DNA from: Tissierellia bacterium
GTDB taxonomy: Bacteria; Bacillota; Clostridia; Tissierellales; Tissierellaceae
DNA: 9,869 bases
NCBI GenBank assembly: GCA_012521625.1
Contig: JAAYLY010000113.1
Span: 1-9,869, forward strand
Direction of reading: 5' to 3'
The position numbers and the translations under genes are program-made. The notes beneath the pieces were generated by a model. It did no database searches. It was not told the origin of the DNA and saw only the letters and a list, made by a program, of their open reading frames with translations. Below, piece after piece: positions 1 to 6,531 of this stretch (its first letter is position 1; every line of letters begins with the position of its first letter).

Positions 1-97
1 AAGAGATAAGTCAACTTAGTAATTATGTAACAAGCAATTAAATAGATAGAAAATAAATAAGTAGATAAATAATACGAATAAGTAATATTTAATAAAG
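1..97. other. AT-rich low-complexity intergenic sequence
   Basis: No gene is visible here. From about position 40 to 95 the plus strand is made mostly of short A/T-rich words such as AATA, GATA and AGTA repeated irregularly. It lies beyond the terminator that ends the ribU transcript. It may be the spacer before, or the upstream region of, a gene outside the window, but no clear promoter or reading frame supports either. With positions 130-295 (degenerate repeat and plain AT-rich sequence) it makes up the gene-free left end of the window. Confidence 0.5.
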
Positions 98-129
98 AAG
101 GGAGACTAGGCGTCAGCATAGTCTCCTTT
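98..129 (-). terminator. Rho-independent terminator downstream of ribU
   Basis: GGAGACTA (101-108) pairs with TAGTCTCC (119-126). Three further pairs at the base (one of them G-U) give an 11-bp stem with a 10-base loop. On the minus strand the stem is followed by a T-rich run beginning CTTCTTTATT, as expected for an intrinsic terminator of the ribU transcript, about 165 bases past the ribU stop. The plus strand has a poorer T-tract, so two-way action is possible but less likely. Confidence 0.75.
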
Positions 130-179
130 ACTATATATGCTATTTATCTTAGTTAACTGATTCTTAACCTTGCATTCCC

Positions 180-250
180 TACTAGTTAGATTCCATACTA
201 GTTGCACTCTACGTACTGGTTGTAGTTCAAATACTAGTTGTAGTTCACAC
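180..250. repeat. Degenerate tandem repeat, four copies of a 16-18 bp unit
   Basis: Four copies start at 180, 196, 214 and 232, each opening with TACTAGTT or TACTGGTT. The last two are the most alike and share the core GGTTGTAGTTCA or AGTTGTAGTTCA; the first two have diverged after the first eight bases. The array sits between the ribU stop and its terminator, so it would be transcribed in the 3' untranslated part of the ribU message. No protein is encoded here. I do not recognise the unit as a known binding site. Confidence 0.6.
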
Positions 251-295
251 CCAGATATCCTATTCTATATTTCCCTTATCTACTAAATCTGCCTA

Positions 296-895
296 CTATT
301 TTTTTAATATAGGTGATAATTTCTTATAGACCAAGATGGTTATGGCAGATACTACAGTGCCTTTTAATAGGTTAAAGGGTACTACTGCATATAGGATTAG
401 GGTCTTAAAGTCTACTACCCTACTATTTATTGCAGCTGTCATCTCTACGATCTTTTCTAGGGGCATCAACTTGGAATAGAGTGGAAAGACTACAAAGTAA
501 TTACTCAAGGAAGCAAAGATAGTCATGGCTAAGATTCCAACTCCTAAACCTAATACGGCCCTACCGAAGGTCTTTTTCTTATAATAAATTAAGCCTGCGG
601 TGTAAACAAAGATACTACCTACTAGGAAATTTGACAATTCTCCTACCCCACCTGTAAGGGATCCTTCAAGTAGTAGGTTCAATAGATTCTTAAGAAGCTG
701 TACCAATACTCCTGCCATAGGGCCCATTGCAAAGGCACCTAAAAGGGCTGGTAAATCAGCAATATCCAGCTTTAAAAATGGGGGTGCAAACCAGGTGGAA
801 ACATCGAAAAACATCAATACCATAGAGATTACAGCCAATATGGAGATCTTTACCATATTCTTTACGCTTAAATTAGTCTTGTCAAGTGTGTACAA
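296..895 (-). CDS. ribU: Riboflavin transporter RibU, substrate-binding (S) subunit of an ECF-type vitamin importer
   Basis: Predicted integral membrane protein of 199 residues that binds riboflavin and hands it to the shared energy-coupling module (EcfA, EcfA', EcfT), which is not encoded in this window. The sequence shows about five or six hydrophobic segments. It also has the RibU-type block FLKLDIADLPALLGAFAMGP (about residues 39-58), followed by a conserved lysine-asparagine pair in QLLKNLLNLL. Length is normal for the family. The start is TTG at 893-895: it has AGGAGG eight bases upstream, while the next in-frame ATG (codon 14) has no such site and would remove the N-terminal leader before the first membrane segment. 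The FMN riboswitch directly upstream independently supports riboflavin as the substrate. Transcription is from its own promoter and is predicted to fall when FMN is plentiful. Confidence 0.93.
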   Translation of the reverse strand: MYTLDKTNLSVKNMVKISILAVISMVLMFFDVSTWFAPPFLKLDIADLPALLGAFAMGPMAGVLVQLLKNLLNLLLEGSLTGGVGELSNFLVGSIFVYTAGLIYYKKKTFGRAVLGLGVGILAMTIFASLSNYFVVFPLYSKLMPLEKIVEMTAAINSRVVDFKTLILYAVVPFNLLKGTVVSAITILVYKKLSPILKK

Positions 896-898
896 AAT

Positions 899-928
899 AT
901 ATCCCTCCTGTTTTTACTTCAGGGATAT
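899..928 (-). promoter_or_regulatory. Hairpin covering part of the ribU Shine-Dalgarno sequence
   Basis: ATATCCCT (899-906) and AGGGATAT (921-928) form a perfect 8-bp stem with a 14-base loop. The ribU Shine-Dalgarno AGGAGG lies at 909-904 on the minus strand, so three of its bases are in the stem and three in the loop. The hairpin sits between the attenuator and the TTG start. It may lower translation of ribU or act as a second switch, but a fixed structure with no control role is equally compatible with the sequence. Confidence 0.5.
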
Positions 929-942
929 CAGAGATAATAATT

Positions 943-970
943 AAACCCCGAAGCTAAATCTTCGGGGTTT
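943..970 (-). terminator. Attenuator terminator of the FMN riboswitch
   Basis: AAACCCCGAAG (943-953) and CTTCGGGGTTT (960-970) form an 11-bp perfect stem with a 6-base loop, located between the FMN aptamer and ribU. On the minus strand it is followed by an AT-rich tail starting AATTATTAT, so the U-tract is modest and partly inside the stem. The plus strand has a stronger run of seven T. The terminator's 5' arm (968-960 on the minus strand) can pair instead with CTTCAGGGGT in the riboswitch (1110-1101), which gives a clear antiterminator. When FMN stabilises P1 that partner is taken and the terminator should form. Confidence 0.85.
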
Positions 971-1001
971 TTTAGACAACAAAAACACACAAGTGTCCTA
1001 T

Positions 1002-1113
1002 TATCTTCTTCCATCCAGACTTTACTGTCGGCCTTGGAATTTCACCAAGTCAACCTATAAAAGGCTCGCGGGCTTTAACCGCCGGTGAGGAATTTCACCT
1101 ACCCCTGAAGATA
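1002..1113 (-). ncRNA. FMN riboswitch (RFN element)
   Basis: Read on the minus strand, the region carries the conserved RFN blocks in order: AGGGGTAGGTGAAATTCC, ACCGGCGGT, AAAGCCCGCGAGCC, GACTTGGTGAAATTCC, AAGGCCGACAGTAAAGTC and TGGATGGAAGAAGA. The closing helix P1 is seven perfect pairs, TATCTTC (1113-1107 on the minus strand) with GAAGATA (1008-1002). These elements bind flavin mononucleotide. Followed as here by a terminator and a riboflavin transporter, they reduce expression when FMN is high. The aptamer begins about 22 bases after the predicted transcription start. Confidence 0.98.
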
Positions 1114-1141
1114 TTAATTATTATATTAAATTGCTAATTTA

Positions 1142-1170
1142 ATTATAGTACTATGCCAATATTTTGTCAA
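1142..1170 (-). promoter_or_regulatory. Consensus sigma-A promoter for the riboswitch-ribU transcript
   Basis: On the minus strand TTGACA (1170-1165) is followed after exactly 17 bases by TATAAT (1147-1142): both hexamers match the housekeeping consensus in full at the best spacing. Transcription should begin near 1135, giving a leader of about 240 bases that contains the riboswitch. Such a strong promoter fits a gene controlled after initiation by attenuation. Confidence 0.93.
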
Positions 1171-1184
1171 GCCTTCAAAATATT
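1158..1184. repeat. 9-bp inverted repeat overlapping the ribU -35 box
   Basis: AATATTTTG (1158-1166) and CAAAATATT (1176-1184) are perfect inverted copies separated by nine bases, and the -35 box of the ribU promoter lies across the left arm and the centre. It sits 10 bases past the amidohydrolase stop. It could be an operator. It lacks a T-tract and is A/T-rich, so it is a poor terminator for the upstream gene. A chance repeat cannot be excluded. Confidence 0.4.
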
Positions 1185-1194
1185 AAAATGATTC

Positions 1195-2352
1195 TTAATC
1201 GGCTTTATAAACTACCTTCCCACCTATTATAGTCATATAGGTTTCAGCCCCTATATCCTTAATAGGATTTCCGTCGAATATAACTATGTCCGCATCTTTA
1301 CCTAGCTCAATGCTGCCAACCCTATGATCTATACCCACAATTTCTGCAGGGTTTATAGTGATGGCCTTTAAGGCCTCCATTTCAGGTAACCCTGCCTTAT
1401 GGGCCAAGCCAGCACATAGGGAAAGGTGTTGAAGTGGAATTACAGGCGCATCAGTCATTATTGCAATCTTTACTCCTGCTTCATGTAAGATCCTAGGTGT
1501 ATCGAAGGTCTTATTCTTCAATTCATATTTAGATCTATCTCCAAAGGTAGGACCGATAATGGCAGCTTTACCTTCCTTAGCTAAATCTGCAGCTATTAGG
1601 TGGCCATCGGTACAGTGTTCTAGAGTAATATCCAGATCAAACTCCTTAGCTATCCTTAAGGCAGTGAATATGTCATCAGCTCTGTGGGCATGGGCCTTTA
1701 AAGGGATTTCCTTCTTAAGTACGGGAATTAAGGCCTCCATCTTCAAGTCAAAATCCGGTCTTTTAGTTGGATCTGGGTTTTCCTTCTTTTCTAAATAGGT
1801 CTTAGCCTTGTATAGGGTTTCCCTTAGTAGGGCCGCCGTAGCCATTCTTGTAATAGGTGACTTCTTCTGGCCGTTATATACCCTCTTAGGGTTTTCACCA
1901 AAGGCTATCTTCATAGCAACCGGCTCTTTAATTATCATATCATCAACCCTATGGCCGTAGGTCTTTAAGGCTACGAAGGTTCCTCCTATTACATTGGCAC
2001 TTCCAGGGCCGGTAACGGCAGTAGTAACTCCACCCTCATAGGCCTCCCTGAAGGTTATATCCATAGGATTGATACCGTCTATACCCCTTAAATGTGGCGT
2101 TATAGGGTCTACGCTTTCATTGCCATCGCTGCCTTCAAAGCCTATGGAATCCTCAAATAGGCCTAAATGGCAATGGGCATCAACAAAACCTGGAGTGACC
2201 ATCCTACCTTCCGCATCTATTACTTCAGCCTCTAGGGGTATATCTATGTCCTTACCTACTGCTGTAATCTTCCCATTTTCCATTAAGATGAAGCCATCTT
2301 CAATGACCTCATCCTTCATGGTATAAATAAGTGCATTTTTTATGGCTAACAT
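1195..2352 (-). CDS. Metal-dependent amidohydrolase, imidazolonepropionase-like group, substrate unknown
   Basis: Cytoplasmic hydrolase of 385 residues in the amidohydrolase superfamily (COG1228-like). Visible landmarks are the small N-terminal beta-domain (about 1-50), TPGFVDAHCH with the metal ligands His60 and His62, AHAH at 220-223, His246 in LEHCTDGH, and Asp301 in MTDAP, which match the expected metal-site pattern. The segment IAFGENPKRVY (149-159) is typical of a subgroup of uncharacterised members. The C-terminal NPAEIVGI and GKDADIVIFDGNP close the composite beta-domain. It lacks histidine-degradation neighbours, so imidazolonepropionase itself is unlikely, and a cyclic amide or dipeptide-like substrate is only a guess. 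ATG is chosen because AAGGAGG lies six bases upstream. No terminator is evident before the ribU promoter, so some read-through into the riboswitch leader is possible. Confidence 0.88.
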   Translation of the reverse strand: MLAIKNALIYTMKDEVIEDGFILMENGKITAVGKDIDIPLEAEVIDAEGRMVTPGFVDAHCHLGLFEDSIGFEGSDGNESVDPITPHLRGIDGINPMDITFREAYEGGVTTAVTGPGSANVIGGTFVALKTYGHRVDDMIIKEPVAMKIAFGENPKRVYNGQKKSPITRMATAALLRETLYKAKTYLEKKENPDPTKRPDFDLKMEALIPVLKKEIPLKAHAHRADDIFTALRIAKEFDLDITLEHCTDGHLIAADLAKEGKAAIIGPTFGDRSKYELKNKTFDTPRILHEAGVKIAIMTDAPVIPLQHLSLCAGLAHKAGLPEMEALKAITINPAEIVGIDHRVGSIELGKDADIVIFDGNPIKDIGAETYMTIIGGKVVYKAD

Positions 2353-2384
2353 ATCAGTCCTCCTTATTTCGATACTCTAAAGAT

Positions 2385-2412
2385 ATTATATACCATCTAC
2401 AGTTTTTTTCAA
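2385..2412 (-). promoter_or_regulatory. Possible promoter for the amidohydrolase gene
   Basis: On the minus strand TTGAAA (2412-2407), which overlaps the stop codon of the kinase gene, is followed after 16 bases by a perfect TATAAT (2390-2385). The -10 box is ideal, the -35 has one mismatch and the spacing is one base short. Start of transcription would be near 2378, leaving a leader of about 25 bases. The amidohydrolase may therefore be transcribed both with the tex-kinase unit and on its own. Confidence 0.5.
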
Positions 2413-2439
2413 CAACTTTCAGTAGGTAAGTAGATGGTA
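2391..2439. repeat. 10-bp inverted repeat around the end of the kinase gene
   Basis: TACCATCTAC (2391-2400) and GTAGATGGTA (2430-2439) are perfect inverted copies with 29 bases between them. One arm encodes part of the kinase C-terminus (FTIYLP). The other fills the spacer of the possible amidohydrolase promoter, next to its -10 box. It might be a mRNA hairpin or a split operator. A repeat of this length and spacing is also not rare by chance in 10 kb. Confidence 0.35.
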
Positions 2440-3143
2440 AATTTACTACCCTCTCCCACTTTACTGGCCACCTCAATCCTGCCACCACAAGCTTCAAAGA
2501 CGTTTTTAGAGACCTTTAAACCTAGTCCTGTACCCTTCTTCCCCTTGGTAGTGTAATTGGCCTCAAAAATCCTTTCCAGCTTATCTTCAGGTATACCAAC
2601 GCCTGTATCAATCACCTCTAATACTACCTCTTTAATAGCCATATTATCATAAAGGTTCAACTTTAAAATGCCGCTTCTACCCGTCTCCTCAATTGCATCA
2701 ATTGCATTCATTATTATATTTAAGATGGCCTGCCTCATCTTATATTCATTGCAATATACCTTCTTAACAGACTGGATGTTTACATTTAAGGCTATACCAT
2801 TATTGGCTTTGTCGAATTTATGTAGCCTATGTTTGACCATATCTAAGGCAGAAAAAACTATATTGCTTAGGACTTCATACTGCATAGTGTCCACATTGTA
2901 GCCTTTTACGAAACTATAAAACCTATCGATTTGGTCTCTACATTCCAGAGATGCTTCCTTTATCCGCTCTAAATTTTCCTTAACCTCTGGGGGCACAGCA
3001 TAACAGGCTGTAACCTGGGATAAACCTGAAATGGTAGCTAGGGTGTTTTTAAAGTCATGAAATATCTCCTCAGACAGATTGATGAGTACGTTAAGGTGTT
3101 CCTCTGCATTCATTTCCATGATATTGTCTAAATTTGACCTCAT
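2409..3143 (-). CDS. Small soluble histidine kinase without a sensor domain
   Basis: Cytoplasmic protein of 244 residues made only of kinase parts. The dimerisation and phosphoacceptor helix carries His29 in FHDFKNTLATISG, followed by a helical region to about 110. The ATPase domain shows the N-box LNIIMNAIDAIEE (141-153), G1 box DTGVGIPEDKLERIF (179-193), an F-box (FEANYTTK) and G2 box GTGLGLKVSK (204-213). All catalytic motifs look intact. There is no membrane segment, PAS or GAF domain, and no response regulator is encoded in the window, so the signal and partner are unknown. ATG is supported by AGGAGG eight bases upstream. That site overlaps the end of tex, whose stop is only 15 bases from this start, so the two genes are probably cotranscribed and may be translationally coupled. 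An anti-sigma-type GHKL kinase is less likely because the phosphoacceptor histidine is present. Confidence 0.88.
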   Translation of the reverse strand: MRSNLDNIMEMNAEEHLNVLINLSEEIFHDFKNTLATISGLSQVTACYAVPPEVKENLERIKEASLECRDQIDRFYSFVKGYNVDTMQYEVLSNIVFSALDMVKHRLHKFDKANNGIALNVNIQSVKKVYCNEYKMRQAILNIIMNAIDAIEETGRSGILKLNLYDNMAIKEVVLEVIDTGVGIPEDKLERIFEANYTTKGKKGTGLGLKVSKNVFEACGGRIEVASKVGEGSKFTIYLPTESC

Positions 3144-3158
3144 TAGAAATTCCTCCTA

Positions 3159-5258
3159 TTACAGCTCCTTCATAGATAATGAAATCCTACCCTTGTCCTT
3201 ATTTATGTCTATGATTTTTACACTAACTATATCACCTATTTTTAAAATTTCACTTGGATGCTCTATATATTTTTGGGAAATCTGGGATATATGAACTAGC
3301 CCGTCTACTTCTACCCCTATATCTATAAAAGCTCCAAAATCTACTACATTTCTAACGACGCCGCTTAGCACCATATCAACCTTTAAGTCATCTATTCCTA
3401 ATACATCTTGTCTAAGGATTGGCTTTGGCATCTCATCCCTAGGGTCCCTACCTGGTTTTTCCAACTCCTGGATTATATCAAGTAGGGTAGGCTTACCCAC
3501 TTCTAATTCCTCAGCCAATTGATCTAAGTCCATCTTCCTATAATCTAATTCCATCAATTTAGAGGCTATAGCATAGGATTCCGGATGAACTGCCGTATTG
3601 TCTAGGGGATTGTCTCCGTCGGCTATCCTTAAAAAGCCTGCACACTGCTTAAAGGTCTTAGGACCTAAACCCTTTACCTTTAAGAGCTCCTGCCTGTTTT
3701 TAAACTTGCCCTTTTCCTCCCTAGTGCTAACTATATTTTTTGCCACCCTGGCAGAAATCCCAGACACATATTTTAATAGGGATACGCTGGCCGTATTCAA
3801 GTCCACCCCTACCCTATTTACACAGTCTTCAACTACCCCCTTTAGGGTTTCATCTAACTTACTTTGGTTAAGGTCATGTTGATACTGGCCTACCCCTATA
3901 TGCTTAGGATCTATTTTAACTAATTCTGCCAGTGGATCCTGCAGCCTTCGTCCTATGGATATGGCTCCCCTGATAGTTACATCTAAGTCTGGGAATTCCT
4001 CTATACCAAGCTCAGAGGCTGAATAGATAGATGCCCCCGCCTCATTGACTATGGTGTAAGCCACCTTCCTATCTAATTCAGCTATTGTTTCTGCAACTAC
4101 TAGTTCCGTCTCCCTAGAAGCAGTACCATTTCCGATGGCTATAATATCTATATCGTATTTACTTATTAATCTTTTAAGCTCCTCCTTAGTAGCCTCTATT
4201 TGATTCTGAGGTGTTGTAGGATAGACAACTGTACTATCTAGGTATTTGCCAGTCTCATCTATTACTGCCACCTTACAGCCTGTTCTAAATCCTGGATCTA
4301 TGCCCATAACCATCTTGCCCCTAATGGGCGGCTGCATAAGTAAAGGTTCAAGATTCATAGCAAAGATTTTAATAGCTTCCTCTTCAGCCCTTTCTGTTAA
4401 GTCCCTTCTTATCTCCCTCTCGATGGAAGGGAATAGCAACCTTTTAAAGCCATCTTCGATTGCCTTTTCCAGATATTGACTGCAGGCTGAATTATTATCC
4501 CTTATGACCTTAGTCTTAATTTCACCTATTAAGGCTTCCGCATCAGCCGAAATGCTTACCCTTAACTTCTTCTCCCTTTCCCCCCTATTGATGGCTAAAA
4601 TTCTATGGTTGGCAATAGTCCTAATAGGTTCCTTATAATCATAGTACATCTCATAGACGCTGCTTTCTTCAGGATCTACAGCCTCAACAACTATAATTCC
4701 CCTCTTATCTATCCTTTCTTTAATTATCCTTCTAAATTCAGCATCATCGGAGACCATCTCAGCTATGATATCCATAGCCCCAGCTAGGGCAACTTCCACT
4801 GAATTTACTTCCCTTTCTTCATCTACAAAGCCTTTTGCTGCCTCCAAAAGGCCATTTTCATCTAGATTCTCCTTAAGCAGAATTTCAGATAGGCCTTCTA
4901 GACCCCTTTCCTTAGCTAGGGTGGCCCTAGTTCTTCTTTTAGGCCTAAAAGGCCTATATAAATCCTCTACCCACTGTAAAGTAGAGGACCTTAGGATCTC
5001 TTCTTTAAGCTCTTCCGTTAATTTTCCCTGCTCCTCAATTAACCTGATAACTTCTTCCTTCCTGGCTTCCAAATTCCTTAAGTAGGTTAATCTATTGGAG
5101 ATCTCCCTTATGGTCTTATCCTCCATTTCCCCAGTTAATTCCTTACGATATCTGGCTATGAAGGGGATAGTATTTCCCTCATCTAAAAGTCTAACTAGGT
5201 TTTTTATATAAATTTGTTTAATATTAAATTCTTCTGCTAAAGTCTTAAGTATATCCAT
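3159..5258 (-). CDS. tex: Tex family S1 RNA-binding protein (transcription accessory protein)
   Basis: Cytoplasmic nucleic-acid-binding protein of 699 residues. Tex proteins associate with transcription and RNA metabolism; the exact biochemical role is not settled across the family. Domain order is canonical: an N-terminal helical region with IPFIARYRKELTG (31-43) and the basic YRPFRPKRRTRATLA (101-115); a YqgF/RNase H-like fold opening with GIDPGFRTGCK (319-329); a region with GRRLQDPLAELVKIDPKHIG (436-455); helix-hairpin-helix units around 485-545 (LLKVKGLGPKTF at 525-536); and a C-terminal S1 domain (about 625-699, GVVRNVVDFGAFIDIGV). Length is close to the usual 700-780. ATG is preceded by AGGAG seven bases upstream. 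The prfB terminator isolates it from the upstream operon, so it needs its own promoter in 5259-5360. I see only weak candidates there, such as TAATAT near 5297 without a good -35. Confidence 0.95.
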   Translation of the reverse strand: MDILKTLAEEFNIKQIYIKNLVRLLDEGNTIPFIARYRKELTGEMEDKTIREISNRLTYLRNLEARKEEVIRLIEEQGKLTEELKEEILRSSTLQWVEDLYRPFRPKRRTRATLAKERGLEGLSEILLKENLDENGLLEAAKGFVDEEREVNSVEVALAGAMDIIAEMVSDDAEFRRIIKERIDKRGIIVVEAVDPEESSVYEMYYDYKEPIRTIANHRILAINRGEREKKLRVSISADAEALIGEIKTKVIRDNNSACSQYLEKAIEDGFKRLLFPSIEREIRRDLTERAEEEAIKIFAMNLEPLLMQPPIRGKMVMGIDPGFRTGCKVAVIDETGKYLDSTVVYPTTPQNQIEATKEELKRLISKYDIDIIAIGNGTASRETELVVAETIAELDRKVAYTIVNEAGASIYSASELGIEEFPDLDVTIRGAISIGRRLQDPLAELVKIDPKHIGVGQYQHDLNQSKLDETLKGVVEDCVNRVGVDLNTASVSLLKYVSGISARVAKNIVSTREEKGKFKNRQELLKVKGLGPKTFKQCAGFLRIADGDNPLDNTAVHPESYAIASKLMELDYRKMDLDQLAEELEVGKPTLLDIIQELEKPGRDPRDEMPKPILRQDVLGIDDLKVDMVLSGVVRNVVDFGAFIDIGVEVDGLVHISQISQKYIEHPSEILKIGDIVSVKIIDINKDKGRISLSMKEL

Positions 5259-5363
5259 AATCTAACTCCTTCGATATCATTACTTATTTATTCTATATTA
5301 TTTCAAGAAATCCTTCTTTTTTGTTAAAATTGTGTATAAAAAGACAAATAAAAAAATGGTTAA

Positions 5364-5399
5364 AAAAGTCATTCTGATAAAATATTCAGAATGACTTTT
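5364..5399 (-). terminator. Strong intrinsic terminator of the secA-prfB transcript
   Basis: AAAAGTCATTCTG (5364-5376) and CAGAATGACTTTT (5387-5399) form a 13-bp perfect stem that one more A-T pair can extend. On the minus strand it is followed by a T-rich tail with two runs (TTTTTT including stem bases, then TTTTTTT). It starts only three bases beyond the prfB stop codon. It separates prfB from tex. Confidence 0.93.
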
Positions 5400-5402
5400 A
5401 CC

Positions 5403-6510
5403 CTATGATTGGGCCTGTTGTTTTAAGTATTCATCTATGAAGTAATCTATATCTCCATCTAAGACCTTGTATACATCTCCCACTTCAGCATTGGTCCTAT
5501 GGTCCTTAACCAGGCTATAAGGATGGAAGACGTAGGATCTGATTTGAGAACCCCAGGCTATTTGTGAATAATTGCCTTGTAGGTCTTCAATCTTCTCCTT
5601 CTGCTCCTCCTCCTTCAACTGGATCAGCTTAGCCTTTAACATCTTCATGGCTGTGGCCCTATTACTGTGCTGTGATCTTTCCGACTGACATTGAACTACT
5701 ATGCCTGTAGGTATATGGGTAATCCTAACGGCAGAATCGGTTGTATTAACGTGCTGCCCCCCAGCCCCTGATGACCTATAGGTATCGATCTTTAAGTCAT
5801 TTTCATTAATTTCAATATCTAAGTCATCATCAAGCTCCGGGAAAACATCTACACTGGCAAAGGATGTATGCCTCTTTCCTGAGGAGTCAAAGGGGGATAT
5901 CCTAACTAACCTGTGGACTCCCTTTTCACATTTTAGATAGCCGTAGGCGTTGTAACCCTTTATATTTAGGGTTGCCGACTTAATGCCCCCCTCAGAGTCT
6001 GGCAGTATATCTAGGACGGTAATTTCATAACCCTTATCTTCAGCCCACCTTCTATACATCCTGTAGAGCATCTCGGCCCAGTCTTGGGCCTCCAAGCCTC
6101 CAGCTCCAGAATGGATAGAGAGGATGGCGTTGTTCCTATCATATTCCCCATTTAATAGGGTGGACAATTTAAACTTATTGGCATCCTTGGCCAGCTCCTC
6201 TATAGCTGCCTGAACCTGCTGCAAATCTTCATAGGACTCATCTTCCGCCACCAATTCCAACATTATTTCTACTTCTTCTATCCGCTCTAATAGGTCTTCA
6301 TAGCGTTTAACTTCATTATTTAATTGATTGATTTCCTGCATGATTTTTTGAGCCGACTCCACATCGTCCCAAAAATCCGGCTTATAGGTTAAGGTCTCCT
6401 TATGGGCTATTTCTTCCTTTAATTTATCGATGTCAAAGTGAAACACCTAATTCTATGACCATCTCTTTTATCTCTTTAACCTTCTCCCTGTCTAAGAAGA
6501 TATCTTGCAT
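5403..6510 (-). CDS. prfB: Peptide chain release factor 2 (RF2), made by +1 programmed frameshift
   Basis: Recognises UGA and UAA stop codons in the ribosome and triggers peptide release. The gene is in two frames. Codons 1-25 start at ATG 6510-6508 and run to an in-frame UGA at 6435-6433. A +1 shift at CUU UGA C skips one base (6435) and continues from 6434 to the stop at 5403, giving 368 residues. In that numbering the SPF codon-recognition tripeptide is at 205-207 and the catalytic GGQ at 250-252, the same positions as in E. coli RF2, which confirms the reconstruction. Residue 246 is serine (RSSGAGGQ). The start has AGAGGGG seven bases upstream, and the gene follows secA by 21 bases, so they form an operon. 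A GTG in the second frame at 6446-6444 lacks a binding site and is not a likely start. Frameshifting gives autoregulation: scarce RF2 means slow UGA reading and more shifting. Confidence 0.97.
6432..6448 (-). promoter_or_regulatory. Programmed +1 frameshift site of prfB
   Basis: The minus strand reads TTA GGT GTT TCA CTT TGA C. The slippery CUU (6438-6436) and UGA (6435-6433) followed by C are the standard RF2 signal. An internal Shine-Dalgarno-like AGGTG (6448-6444) lies five bases before CUU. In E. coli the element is AGGGGG only three bases before CUU, so the stimulator here looks weaker and further away. Confidence 0.93.
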
Positions 6511-6531
6511 TAAATCACCCCTCTATAAGGT

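Noticed and set aside
2391..2439. Terminator between the kinase and amidohydrolase genes
   Set aside because: The stem has a 29-base loop and no T-tract directly after it on the minus strand.
5259..5360. Promoter for tex, such as TTGAAA near 5302-5307 or TAATAT near 5297
   Set aside because: No pair of hexamers has acceptable spacing. The TTGAAA would place a poor -10 at the ribosome binding site. A promoter is expected here because of the terminator, but I cannot place it.
6433..6446. GTG at 6446-6444 as an independent start for RF2, or prfB as a broken gene
   Set aside because: There is no ribosome binding site for the GTG, and the upstream 25-codon frame with a canonical CUU UGA C shift site restores an RF2 whose SPF and GGQ positions match E. 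coli numbering.
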